Part shown: positions 7,593-14,724 of the stretch, piece by piece | Layout: each line of letters opens with the position of its first letter | How positions within the stretch are numbered: position 1 is the first letter of the stretch | NCBI GenBank assembly: GCA_964536195.1 | Contig: CAZHVO010000015.1 | Span: forward strand, 1 to 22,606 | DNA: 22,606 nucleotides | Direction of reading: 5' to 3' | Source: Susulua sp964536195 | GTDB taxonomy: Bacteria > Omnitrophota > Gorgyraeia > Duberdicusellales > 4484-171 | Program-made: the position numbers and the translations under genes | The notes under the pieces: model-generated | What the model was told of the DNA's origin: nothing | Databases searched by the model: none | Seen by the model: only the letters and a program-made list of their open reading frames with translations

Positions 7593-7932
7593 TAGAAAAT
7601 ACATAAATCATGCGGCTAAGTTCCGCGCCTTCTTTTTCTAAACTTTCTACTTTAGTTTCTTCTTTAGATAAACCTAACTTCTTGGTTAACTCTAAACATG
7701 TTAAAACTTCATTGACTGAACGATACGAATAAGTTATGAATAAACAAAATTCTTTATTGGAATTAGCACCAGCTCCCTCAGATATATTTAAAGGTATGGA
7801 AGTAACCGCTCTTCGTATTTGAGAAACAAGACCATATTGTTCACTCGAAGGTAATTTTGTAGAAAATTTATAAACCTCTACGCAATAATCAATAGCCCTT
7901 TTGTATATATCAAGTCTTCTAAAGTCCTGCAT
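7576..7932 (-). CDS. Four-helix-bundle protein (23S rRNA IVP / S23 family)
   Basis: This encodes 118 residues, the usual length for the family first seen inside intervening sequences of bacterial 23S rRNA genes. The diagnostic core is present: FRRLDIYKRA near the start, an EQYGLVSQIRRA segment (about 31-42), SIPLNISEGAG (about 45-55), and a helical C-terminal half with SVNEVLTCLELTKKLG. It should fold as an antiparallel four-helix bundle and probably oligomerise, as the related Avd proteins do. The molecular function of free-standing members is unknown. Here it is not in an rRNA gene but between tsaB and alr, flanked by inverted heptad arrays, and its last residues (KLKT) are encoded by repeat sequence. 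A weak AAGAAG ribosome site precedes the ATG at 7932. Confidence 0.9.
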   Translation of the reverse strand: MQDFRRLDIYKRAIDYCVEVYKFSTKLPSSEQYGLVSQIRRAVTSIPLNISEGAGANSNKEFCLFITYSYRSVNEVLTCLELTKKLGLSKEETKVESLEKEGAELSRMIYVFSNKLKT

Positions 7933-7943
7933 GATTCTTCTTA

Positions 7944-7974
7944 ACTTATAACTTATTACTTAAAACTTATAACT
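7944..7974. repeat. Right heptad array, ACT every 7 bases (inverted copy)
   Basis: ACT on the plus strand occurs at 7944, 7951, 7958, 7965 and 7972. Read on the minus strand the units are AGTTATA, AGTTTTA, AGTAATA, AGTTATA and a degenerate fifth. These match the left array in opposite orientation. The stop codon of tsaB (plus-strand TTA at 7967-7969) and its last leucine codon lie in the array. Confidence 0.88.
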
Positions 7975-8704
7975 TTCCCCGCACTTGGCAAGTTTTAGGA
8001 TGCAAATATAATGGCTTAAGATTATCCAGAGCTGTAAACTCACCTCTATTATAATACAATTCTGCCAAAGGCATAAGATATTTTGCCTTAGGATAAATAT
8101 CTTTAGAATAAAAGTTTAGCTTAGGATTAAGACTTAAAATCTTCTCTCTTAAGTGTGACTCATAAGTAATTAAGAGATACTCTTTACCGATTCTTATAAG
8201 TTCATCTAAGGTAATTAGTCTTTCCTTGCCAATTTTGATTAAATCCCCATTCTTAGCCCTAAAGCAGCTAAGATAAATTAAATTGCGCCTGGCATCAGAG
8301 ACAACAGCTAAGTTTGCAGATTTACTCCTTAAAGGATAAGCGCAGGAGTAAAACGAGCCAATTGCAATTGCTGGTTTTTCCTTAGCGATCATAAAAGCTT
8401 TAATCACACTAAAAGAAATCCGCAAACCAGTAAATGAACCTGGGCCAGAACCTATTACAAAAACATCAATAGTGGATAAGTCTATTTCTTCCTTCTTTAT
8501 AGCTTTATCAATATAACTAATAAGCTGAGAAGCTCCAAACTTAAGTCTGCGGTTTATATTAATCTCCTTATTCTTCCCATACCTTATATATAAGGAGAGG
8601 TTCCCACTAGTGGCGTCAACTGCTAGAAAATTTACCCCGTTAGAAGTTTCGTTCTTTTTTCCTTTGGGCTTGATACTTATAACGGGGCTTACTTTCTTAG
8701 GCAT
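7967..8704 (-). CDS. tsaB: tRNA t6A biosynthesis protein TsaB
   Basis: TsaB is the inactive kinase-fold partner of TsaD. With TsaE it supports transfer of the threonylcarbamoyl group to A37 of ANN-decoding tRNAs. The signature GSGPGSFTGLRIS is present, as is the N-terminal FLAVDATSG strand. The protein is 245 residues and carries about 23 extra residues before the usual first beta strand; most family members start within a few residues of it. The extension is encoded by a palindrome-bounded segment (8635-8687). No in-frame ATG, GTG or TTG occurs between the ATG at 8704 and the conserved strand, so the extension appears to be translated. The start overlaps the tsaE stop by 8 bp. The 3' end runs into the heptad array of the cassette. 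TsaC and TsaD are not in the window. Confidence 0.9.
   Translation of the reverse strand: MPKKVSPVISIKPKGKKNETSNGVNFLAVDATSGNLSLYIRYGKNKEININRRLKFGASQLISYIDKAIKKEEIDLSTIDVFVIGSGPGSFTGLRISFSVIKAFMIAKEKPAIAIGSFYSCAYPLRSKSANLAVVSDARRNLIYLSCFRAKNGDLIKIGKERLITLDELIRIGKEYLLITYESHLREKILSLNPKLNFYSKDIYPKAKYLMPLAELYYNRGEFTALDNLKPLYLHPKTCQVRGKL
8635..8687. repeat. Palindromic insert in the 5' coding region of tsaB
   Basis: The arms CCCCGTTA (8635-8642) and TAACGGGG (8680-8687) are perfect reverse complements separated by 37 bases. A further 4-bp stem lies inside them after one mismatch. The outer context, GTAAGCCCCG on one side and CGGGGTAA on the other (minus strand, 8692-8632), is identical to the outer context of the palindrome in ispD. 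The segment encodes most of the extra N-terminal residues of TsaB. Confidence 0.65.
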
Positions 8705-9167
8705 ATTTTTTATAGGTCTTTCTCATGGTCTCTAATCGCTTCTTGGGGTATCCTTTAGTAGAAAACTTTATATTACGTATATTCTCCCCGGAAAATGCAA
8801 ACTCTACCTTTATGTACTTATCTAGACTCTCCTTAATCTTGCTTCCCCATTCAATAAGAGTTATTATTTCTTCTGAATAGAGAAAATCATCAATACCTAA
8901 GTCAAATATATCGCTAAATTCTAAACGATATAGATCAAGATGATATACTGATACCTTCTTTAAGCCATATTGTCTAAGCAAGGTAAATGAAGGACTCAAG
9001 ACTCTCCTTTTATAACCTAAACCAGCTAATATACCCTTGGTAAAAGTGGTTTTTCCTCCGCCTAAAGCCCCTTCTAAAATGACAACGCCTCCTCCTTTCA
9101 AAAGCTTAGAGAATAACTTACCAAAGTTAATAGTCTGATTAGCTGAATTGCTTTTTAGCCTAAACAT
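8697..9167 (-). CDS. tsaE: tRNA t6A biosynthesis ATPase TsaE
   Basis: This 156-residue P-loop ATPase drives the TsaBD complex in making the t6A37 modification. The Walker A motif reads GALGGGKTTF (family GxLGxGKT). The SPSFTLLRQY, YHLDLYRL and LIEWG motifs are all present and in order. The frame is open to 9203. I chose ATG 9167 because an AGAGG ribosome site lies directly before it and the family normally begins close to this residue; the longer version would overlap thiL. It follows thiL after 7 bp and overlaps tsaB by 8 bp, so the TsaE-TsaB pair is translationally linked. Confidence 0.9.
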   Translation of the reverse strand: MFRLKSNSANQTINFGKLFSKLLKGGGVVILEGALGGGKTTFTKGILAGLGYKRRVLSPSFTLLRQYGLKKVSVYHLDLYRLEFSDIFDLGIDDFLYSEEIITLIEWGSKIKESLDKYIKVEFAFSGENIRNIKFSTKGYPKKRLETMRKTYKKYA

Positions 9168-9174
9168 ATGCCTC

Positions 9175-10029
9175 TTATAGATGAGTATATCCTTTAACCC
9201 CAACCTTGGATATTTTATTATTATCTTTTATCTTGTAACCAAAAGCTTTGGAAACGATTCTACCAACACAATAGAATTCTTTCTTTAAAGTTAAAAGCTT
9301 ACTCTTTGTCTCCCCCTTATCTATAATAAAGATTAATTCATAATCCTCACCGCGATAAAGATCTTTATCACCATTAGTAAGAGGGATACTCTTCTTATCT
9401 AAAATAGCCCCTTTCTTGCTTAATCTTAACACTCGATATAAATCAAGGATAAAACCATCGCTAATGTCAATCATGGAATTTATTTTAAAGCTTTTAACTA
9501 AGTATTGGGATTCTTTTATTCTGGGGGTAAAAGGTTTATTAAACGCTCTTTTACCTAACTTTCCGCTTATAAAGATATAATCTCCTACCTTAGCGCCGGA
9601 TCTAAGGATAGGTTTACTGCAACTACCTACTCCCCAAACATCTAGCATCAGTTGATCTGAACCAGAAGTATCTCCGCCAACTAATGAAAACTTATACTGT
9701 TTAGATAATTTTAAAATTCCCTTTAATATCTGCCTTAAGTATCTTTTATCTAAACCTCTTGGTGCACCTAAAGACACACCGATAAATTTAGGCTTTCCGC
9801 CACAAGCAGCAAAGTCAGATAAGACTCTGGCTACTGCTCTTTTGCCGATATCTTCAAAACTTATCTTTCTTCTATTGAAATGAACCCGATCAATGAATAA
9901 ATCGCTTTTTAAAAGCAGCTTTTGGCTTCCAACTCCAATTACAGCGCAATCATCACCAATACCAACCAGCAAATCCTTAGCTGGCTTTACTTTTTTTCGT
10001 AAATAATCTATCCAAGCTAATTCGTTCAT
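9175..10029 (-). CDS. thiL: Thiamine-monophosphate kinase ThiL
   Basis: This 284-residue AIR-synthase-like ATP-dependent kinase converts thiamine monophosphate to thiamine diphosphate, the last step of cofactor synthesis. The motifs follow the family order: GIGDDCAVI (metal/ATP), SDLFIDRVHF, VLSDFAACGGKP, LVGGDTSGSD, MIDISDGFILDL and GEDYELIFI. A TTG lies one codon before the ATG at 10029; I prefer the ATG. There is no clear Shine-Dalgarno, and the gap to the upstream cupin gene is 14 bp. No other thiamine gene is in the window. Confidence 0.93.
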   Translation of the reverse strand: MNELAWIDYLRKKVKPAKDLLVGIGDDCAVIGVGSQKLLLKSDLFIDRVHFNRRKISFEDIGKRAVARVLSDFAACGGKPKFIGVSLGAPRGLDKRYLRQILKGILKLSKQYKFSLVGGDTSGSDQLMLDVWGVGSCSKPILRSGAKVGDYIFISGKLGKRAFNKPFTPRIKESQYLVKSFKINSMIDISDGFILDLYRVLRLSKKGAILDKKSIPLTNGDKDLYRGEDYELIFIIDKGETKSKLLTLKKEFYCVGRIVSKAFGYKIKDNNKISKVGVKGYTHL

Positions 10030-10043
10030 CAATATTTTTATTT

Positions 10044-10361
10044 TTACGATCGAATCATTATTAGCAGCATTTTGAAATTCTCTATAGCCTTTAAGGCATG
10101 GGGCTTATTTACTGGCAGAATAATCATCTGGCCGGATTCTACAATCTGTGGCTTACCAGAAATTGTAATCTCTGCTTTGCCATCAAGAATATAAGCCATA
10201 GCATCAAAGGGAGCAGTATGCTCACTTAAAGCTTGGCCTTTACTAAAGGCGAACAGAGTTATGGTTCCGGTTTCTTTCTTTATTAAAGTCCTGCTTACAA
10301 TTGATCCATCCTGGTAATTGGCTAAATCATTTATATTCTCTGGCTTTGTTTCTTGTTCCAT
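10044..10361 (-). CDS. Small single-domain cupin protein
   Basis: This encodes 105 residues, one conserved beta-barrel cupin domain (about 32-103). Motif 1 is GQALSEHTAPFDAMAYILDG, which keeps one histidine and offers Glu/Asp instead of the classical HxH. Motif 2 contains PVNKPHALKA with a histidine. Metal binding by these residues is plausible but unproven. The family is common in anaerobes and lacks an assigned general function. I took ATG 10361 rather than the TTG at 10373 because GGAG lies 7 bases before it and the TTG falls inside that ribosome-site region. It sits directly downstream of mtnA; a cupin acts beside MtnA in one known methylthioadenosine salvage route, which is suggestive only. 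Confidence 0.85.
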   Translation of the reverse strand: MEQETKPENINDLANYQDGSIVSRTLIKKETGTITLFAFSKGQALSEHTAPFDAMAYILDGKAEITISGKPQIVESGQMIILPVNKPHALKAIENFKMLLIMIRS

Positions 10362-10388
10362 ATTCTTCTCCAATTTATCGATAAAATT

Positions 10389-10411
10389 GGTTTAAGTCTT
10401 AACCTTAAACC
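10389..10411. other. Hairpin at the mtnA 3' end
   Basis: The arms GGTTTAAG (10389-10396) and CTTAAACC (10404-10411) form an 8-bp stem with a 7-base loop that contains the mtnA stop codon. A second weak inverted repeat, CCAATTT (10370-10376) with AAATTGG (10384-10390), follows before the cupin ribosome site. There is no T-tract. It may process or protect the mRNA, or be chance. Confidence 0.3.
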
Positions 10412-11445
10412 AGCTGGCCAATTGTTTTCCTGATATTCTTCCCAAATGGTGGTTTAATTACCCCCTTATCGCTGACTATAGCAGTAATTAGTTTATTGGG
10501 AGTTACATCAAAAGCCGGATTATATACTTTTGCTTTTCGAGGGGCAATCTCTATCTTGTTGACTAGCTTTCTTATCTCATCCTTATTCCTTTCTTCAATA
10601 GGAATTAATTTACCGCTGGCCAAGCTTAAATCAAAGGTGCTAAAAGGAGCAACTACATAAAAAGGAATCTTGTGATACTTAGCTAATATTGCTAAACCAA
10701 AAGTGCCAATCTTATTAGCAGTATCACCATTAGCAGCAATTCTATCTGCCCCAACAAATATCTTATCGATTTTACCTTGCTCCATCAAAATTGCCGCCAT
10801 ATTATCACAGATAACAGTTGTTGGGACTCCTCTTTTGGTTAGCTCCCAAGCACTCAGCCGCGAACCCTGCAGCAGAGGCCGGGTCTCATCAGCATAAACT
10901 CTTATATCCCCATAAAGCTCATGGGCCTTATAAATAACAGCTAGAGCTGTTCCGTCTCCGGAAGTAGCTAGGAAGCCGGCATTACAATGAGTTAAAATTC
11001 TATCGCCTCCTCTTATGAGCTCCACTCCCTGATTAGCCATCCGCTCACAGAGCAAGACATCTTCTAAGTTAATTGCCTGAGCTTCTTTTAAAATTATCTC
11101 TTTTAGCTGGCTAACACTCTTATTTTTATTTCCCAAGACAGCTTTCTCTAATCTTTCTAAAGCCCAAGCTAAATTAACTGCTGTGGGACGACAAGATTTA
11201 AGACGCTTGCAAGCTTTCCCAAAATCGCTTAAGAATTTCTTCTTAGTTAGAGATTTATTCTTGAAATGTACATAAATACAATAGGCGGCAAAGACTCCAA
11301 TCAAAGGAGCACCTCTTACTTGAAGCTCTTTAATAGCCTTATAGCCGCTATTTAACCCCTTACACTTTCTCCAAAGCTCTTTTAAGGGTAGCTTAGTCTG
11401 ATCAATATAAAATAATTGCTTATTTTTAAACTTTATAGCCCGCAT
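10405..11445 (-). CDS. mtnA: Methylthioribose-1-phosphate isomerase MtnA
   Basis: This 346-residue enzyme isomerises 5-methylthioribose-1-phosphate to methylthioribulose-1-phosphate in methylthioadenosine salvage; some homologues act on related sugar phosphates. Family motifs run in order: RGAPLIG, RPTAVNLAWA, LTHCNAG with catalytic cysteine C154, ADETRPLLQGSRLSAWEL, DNMAAILM, VGADRIAANGDTANKIGT with catalytic D234, and PFYVVAPFSTFD. Both catalytic residues are intact. An AAAGGAT ribosome site precedes the ATG at 11445, and tatD ends 3 bases upstream. Downstream salvage genes (mtnB, mtnC, mtnD or a RuBisCO-like protein) are not visible here. Confidence 0.94.
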   Translation of the reverse strand: MRAIKFKNKQLFYIDQTKLPLKELWRKCKGLNSGYKAIKELQVRGAPLIGVFAAYCIYVHFKNKSLTKKKFLSDFGKACKRLKSCRPTAVNLAWALERLEKAVLGNKNKSVSQLKEIILKEAQAINLEDVLLCERMANQGVELIRGGDRILTHCNAGFLATSGDGTALAVIYKAHELYGDIRVYADETRPLLQGSRLSAWELTKRGVPTTVICDNMAAILMEQGKIDKIFVGADRIAANGDTANKIGTFGLAILAKYHKIPFYVVAPFSTFDLSLASGKLIPIEERNKDEIRKLVNKIEIAPRKAKVYNPAFDVTPNKLITAIVSDKGVIKPPFGKNIRKTIGQLV

Positions 11446-11448
11446 ATC

Positions 11449-12204
11449 TTATCCTTTTAAAACCTCAGGAAATAACTCTCTTATATTAGAAGAAACTGCA
11501 CTCTCCAACTCTTCTTCACTAATTCCCTTAATCTCAGCTGCTGCTTTGTAAGTCTTGTCAATGTCTAAAGGCGTAGAAGGCTTACCAGCCACCCTCATAT
11601 AAGGAGAATCAGTCTCAAGAAGCAATTTTTCTAAAGGGCATTTTTTTAATGATTCTGATATCTCTTCCTTTTTCCTTAAAATATTAAGGGAAAAAGATAT
11701 GAAACCTCCTCTTTCAACAATCTTAGTTAAGAAATCCTGATCGTATGAGAAACAATGAAAGACGACCATCCCATAACTTGGGTAAAACTTATCTAAAATA
11801 TCTAAAATCTTAGTATCCTGCCAGCGATTATGTATCATAACTGGCAGGCCCTTGATTTTAGCTAACTCTATAAAAGCCGATAAAATATCCTCTTGGACTT
11901 GGATAGAAAAGTCAGCCTTATAATCTAGACCAATCTCACCGATAGCTACTATCCTTTTATTATTACCAATAAGCTTTTCATAATCTCTAACCACTGTTGG
12001 TGAAAAACTCTTTCCTGAGAAAGGATGAAATCCTAAAGCACTATAGACAAAATCATCCTTACTGGAAATCTCTAAAGAAACCTTGGAGCTATCTAAATCA
12101 ATACTAGAGTCGATAAAACAATGACTACCCTTAGAAGATGATATTATATCTTCTCTGGCAATCTTAGAGAGTGAATTGAGGTGACAATGCGAATCAATCA
12201 ACAT
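11449..12204 (-). CDS. tatD: TatD-family metal-dependent hydrolase/DNase
   Basis: This 251-residue amidohydrolase-fold protein belongs to a family with 3'-5' exonuclease activity on DNA and a role in quality control of damaged ends. Metal ligands are visible at H6 and H8 (DSHCHL), E90 (GEIGLDY), H125 (MIHNR), H150 (FHCFS) and D199 (TDSPY), the complete set for two metals. The gene starts at ATG 12204, 11 bp inside the end of metG, with no separate ribosome site, so translation is probably coupled. The metG-tatD order is common in many bacterial phyla. The exact substrate is uncertain. Confidence 0.92.
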   Translation of the reverse strand: MLIDSHCHLNSLSKIAREDIISSSKGSHCFIDSSIDLDSSKVSLEISSKDDFVYSALGFHPFSGKSFSPTVVRDYEKLIGNNKRIVAIGEIGLDYKADFSIQVQEDILSAFIELAKIKGLPVMIHNRWQDTKILDILDKFYPSYGMVVFHCFSYDQDFLTKIVERGGFISFSLNILRKKEEISESLKKCPLEKLLLETDSPYMRVAGKPSTPLDIDKTYKAAAEIKGISEEELESAVSSNIRELFPEVLKG

Positions 12205-13744
12205 CTATGCGTGGGAAAAGAGGTGACTCTTTTTTTATTGAAAAACTTAATTTTTTACTCCAAGAACTATTTTTTAGAGAAAAGGATATCTTCCCTACTC
12301 CCAGCTGCCTATATATTGACTCTGAGGTCTTAGGCATAATCGGGTGAATATATAGAGCGACTATTCTTATTCCTTCACAGAGCCCAGCTAAAAAGTCTTT
12401 TATTTCATCTATTCTTTTCTCTTTCCAGAGAACCCAAGGCTTAGTGTCTTCAATATGCTTATTCATCACCCGGATAAAGGTAAATATCTCTTCCAGGGCA
12501 TGAGAAAACCGGCTATTATCCATATGAGCCGTATAGTTCTTAGCTAAATTCTCTAAACAACTCTTAAACTTTTCCGGCGGTTTAGAACTTGAAGAAACCT
12601 TTGCCTCTAAATACTTCTCAGTCATATTCAGAGTCCTGAACACTAAATTACCTAAGTCATTAGCTAAGTCAGAGTTGGTTCTACTTACTAAAGCAGCCCA
12701 GGAAAAACTTCCGTCTAGGCCTGCTGGAACCTCTCTAAGGAGAAAGTAACGAAAAGCATCTACGGCTGCATCCTGGCTGTCACCTAAAGATGAGCTTAAG
12801 TTTGCCAGTAGCTCTAGAGGATTAACAATATTTCCTCTAGACTTAGAGATCTTTTCTTCATCTTTCTTCCACCAGCCATGGGCAAATACCATTTTTGGTA
12901 GTTGGATATCTAGGGCTTTTAACATTATCGGCCAAAATATTGCATGGTGCCTTAAGATATCTTTACCGATGAAATGAATATCTGCTGGCCATAGCTTTTT
13001 AAACTTATCCTTCGCCAAAAAACAGCCAGCTCCACTGATATAATTAATCAGAGCATCAAACCAGACATAAACTACATAATTATCATCAAGAGGAAAATCT
13101 ATGCCCCAAGATACTCTTTTCCTCGGCCGGGAGATACAAAGATCTTCTAAAGAATTATTATTTAAGAAGCCTAATACCTCGTTATAGCGTACCTTAGGCA
13201 TAACAAAAGAAGGATTATCTTCTAGATGCTTCCTTAACCACTGCTCATACTTAGATAGCTTAAAAAAATAATTCTCCTCTTCTATTTCCTCTACTTCCCG
13301 CTTACACTCTGGACAACCACTAGCTTCTTTAACTTGGACTTGGGTCCAGAATGATTCACAGGGAACACAGTAGTAGGCCTTATACTTATCTTTATAAATA
13401 TCTCCTTTTCTTTCTAAGGTAGTTATAACTTTTTTTACAACCTCAATGTGATAATCATCAGTAGTACGGATAAAAGAATCATAGGAGATATCCAACTTAG
13501 TCCATAGATTTTTAAAAACTTCTGATCCCTTATCAACAAAAGCCTTAACCTCACTTTTGTTAGCTAGAGCAGCCTGCCTTATCTTCTCACCATGCTCATC
13601 ACTGCCAGTAAGAAAGAAGACTTCTTCACCCTTAGCCCGCCTGTAACGAGCTATGCTATCAGCGATAATGTTAGTGTAAGCGTGGCCAATATGAGGGTCA
13701 GCATTTACGTAATAGAGGGGTGTAGTGAGGTAAAATTTACGCAT
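12194..13744 (-). CDS. metG: Methionyl-tRNA synthetase
   Basis: This encodes 516 residues and charges tRNA-Met with methionine. Class I signatures are HIGH (H18-H21) and KISKS (298-302) in place of KMSKS. A single zinc knuckle uses C126/C129 and C144/C147. The Rossmann core and anticodon-binding helical domain (about 350-500) are complete. The C-terminal EMAP/Trbp111-like tRNA-binding domain found in longer forms is absent, so this is the short, presumably monomeric type. AAGGA lies just before the ATG at 13744. It overlaps ricT by 8 bp and tatD by 11 bp. Confidence 0.95.
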   Translation of the reverse strand: MRKFYLTTPLYYVNADPHIGHAYTNIIADSIARYRRAKGEEVFFLTGSDEHGEKIRQAALANKSEVKAFVDKGSEVFKNLWTKLDISYDSFIRTTDDYHIEVVKKVITTLERKGDIYKDKYKAYYCVPCESFWTQVQVKEASGCPECKREVEEIEEENYFFKLSKYEQWLRKHLEDNPSFVMPKVRYNEVLGFLNNNSLEDLCISRPRKRVSWGIDFPLDDNYVVYVWFDALINYISGAGCFLAKDKFKKLWPADIHFIGKDILRHHAIFWPIMLKALDIQLPKMVFAHGWWKKDEEKISKSRGNIVNPLELLANLSSSLGDSQDAAVDAFRYFLLREVPAGLDGSFSWAALVSRTNSDLANDLGNLVFRTLNMTEKYLEAKVSSSSKPPEKFKSCLENLAKNYTAHMDNSRFSHALEEIFTFIRVMNKHIEDTKPWVLWKEKRIDEIKDFLAGLCEGIRIVALYIHPIMPKTSESIYRQLGVGKISFSLKNSSWSKKLSFSIKKESPLFPRIDVD

Positions 13745-14531
13745 TATCCTTAAAGAAAACCTTTTCTATTCTACCGTCTTCTAGCTCAACGTAAGCAAGT
13801 CTTTTTAAGACATTTACCGAGATAACCTTTCCCTTACCTTGGCCAGTATCAAGAGTCTGGCCTTCTTTAGGTAGACCTTTAGATAATTCACGGTAGTTTT
13901 TATACTCATAAAAAAGGCAGCACATTAACCGGCCGCAAATACCTGAAATCTTTCCCGAACTTAAAGGTAACTTCTGAGTCTTAGCCATCTTCATGCTTAC
14001 TGGCTCAAAGTTCTTTAAAAATCTCATGCAGCATAATTTTTGTCCACAGGGTCCGACTCCGCCAAAAAGACGAGCCTCATCCCGAACACCAATCTGGCGC
14101 ATCTCGATACGAATCTTAAATATCTTAGCTAATTCTTTAACTAATTCCCGAAAATCTACTCTTCCTTCAGAGGTAAAGTAAAAGACTATCTTCTTTCTGT
14201 CAAATGAATACTCACTATCAACTAGTTTCATGGCTAGCTTATACTCGCGAACTTTGCGAGCACATAGGCGCATAGCATCTCTAGCTTCGATCTCATTATT
14301 CTTTATCTGCGTTAAGTCTTCAGGAGATAATTTGCGGACTATACTTTTAATAGTTCGCTCCTTAGTATTAACCTTAGGGAAGAGGTTTACCTCGTTGATT
14401 TCAACAACCTCACCATAGTCAACACCTCGGTCAGCTTCAACAAGAACATAGTCATGCACAGCTATATCCTCTGTAACCCGATAGGTCATAAGTTGACCGG
14501 CTTCTCTTAATCTTACTAAACCAACTCTCAT
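13737..14531 (-). CDS. ricT: RicT/YaaT PSP1-domain protein
   Basis: This 264-residue protein has a PSP1 C-terminal-type domain and the conserved cysteine set C162, C167, C168 (GPCGQKLCC) and C199, C204, C205 (GICGRLMCC). In Bacillus subtilis the homologue RicT/YaaT joins RicA and RicF in an Fe-S-containing complex that guides RNase Y processing and affects development. RicA and RicF are not visible here. It keeps the holB-yaaT-metG-tatD gene order known from Firmicutes, although separated from holB by 193 bp containing palindromes. The only purine-rich site before the ATG at 14531 is AAGAG, directly adjacent. Confidence 0.92.
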   Translation of the reverse strand: MRVGLVRLREAGQLMTYRVTEDIAVHDYVLVEADRGVDYGEVVEINEVNLFPKVNTKERTIKSIVRKLSPEDLTQIKNNEIEARDAMRLCARKVREYKLAMKLVDSEYSFDRKKIVFYFTSEGRVDFRELVKELAKIFKIRIEMRQIGVRDEARLFGGVGPCGQKLCCMRFLKNFEPVSMKMAKTQKLPLSSGKISGICGRLMCCLFYEYKNYRELSKGLPKEGQTLDTGQGKGKVISVNVLKRLAYVELEDGRIEKVFFKDNA

Positions 14532-14624
14532 CTCTTAATTACAATAGTTTTTATGCTGTTATTGCCTCTTTTTTCCTTTTAAACCTTTATCGTCCAGCTA
14601 ATGCCTTTGATGGATGTAATGTGC

Positions 14625-14690
14625 CGGTTTAGGATTCGCCTACACCGCGCTTCTTCTCCGTTCCCTCCGGTTTAGGCGAATCCTAAACCG
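14625..14690. repeat. Large intergenic inverted repeat between holB and ricT
   Basis: The arms at 14625-14642 and 14673-14690 are perfect 18-base reverse complements (CGGTTTAGGATTCGCCTA and its complement). After one mismatch the stem continues for four pairs (ACCG 14644-14647 with CGGT 14668-14671), leaving a pyrimidine-rich 20-base loop. It occupies much of the 193-bp gap 14532-14724. There is no T-tract on either side, so a simple intrinsic terminator is unlikely. The rest of the gap (14532-14624) shows no feature I can name. Confidence 0.85.
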
Positions 14691-14693
14691 CTC

Positions 14694-14710
14694 CTCCGCC
14701 TTTGGCGGAG
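14694..14710. repeat. Short GC hairpin sharing the ispD insert core
   Basis: The arms CTCCGCC (14694-14700) and GGCGGAG (14704-14710) close a TTT loop. The inner 13 bases CCGCCTTTGGCGG (14696-14708) are identical to the hairpin inside ispD (18185-18197). It lies 3 bases from the large inverted repeat and 14 bases from the holB stop codon. Confidence 0.75.
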
Positions 14711-14724
14711 ATTGTATACATCTT

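Larger units (their letters stand above)
7551..7974. mobile_element. Putative four-helix-bundle gene cassette with inverted heptad arrays
   Basis: The 424-bp unit consists of a left array of AGT-phased heptamers (7551-7592), the four-helix-bundle gene on the minus strand, and a right array of the same heptamers in opposite orientation (7944-7974). The right array contains the tsaB stop codon. The left array reaches to within 5 bases of the alr start. The unit therefore fills exactly the space between two genes that would otherwise sit almost back to back, as the other genes of this operon do. No transposase or integrase is present. Calling it mobile is inference from the flanking structure and from the IVP family's known association with insertions in 23S rRNA genes. 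Confidence 0.5.

Noticed and set aside
7576..7932. Four-helix-bundle gene as the accessory gene (avd) of a diversity-generating retroelement
   Set aside because: No reverse transcriptase and no template/variable repeat pair is visible nearby.
14694..14710. GC hairpin as the intrinsic terminator of holB
   Set aside because: There is no T-run after the stem on either strand, and its core recurs inside the ispD coding region.
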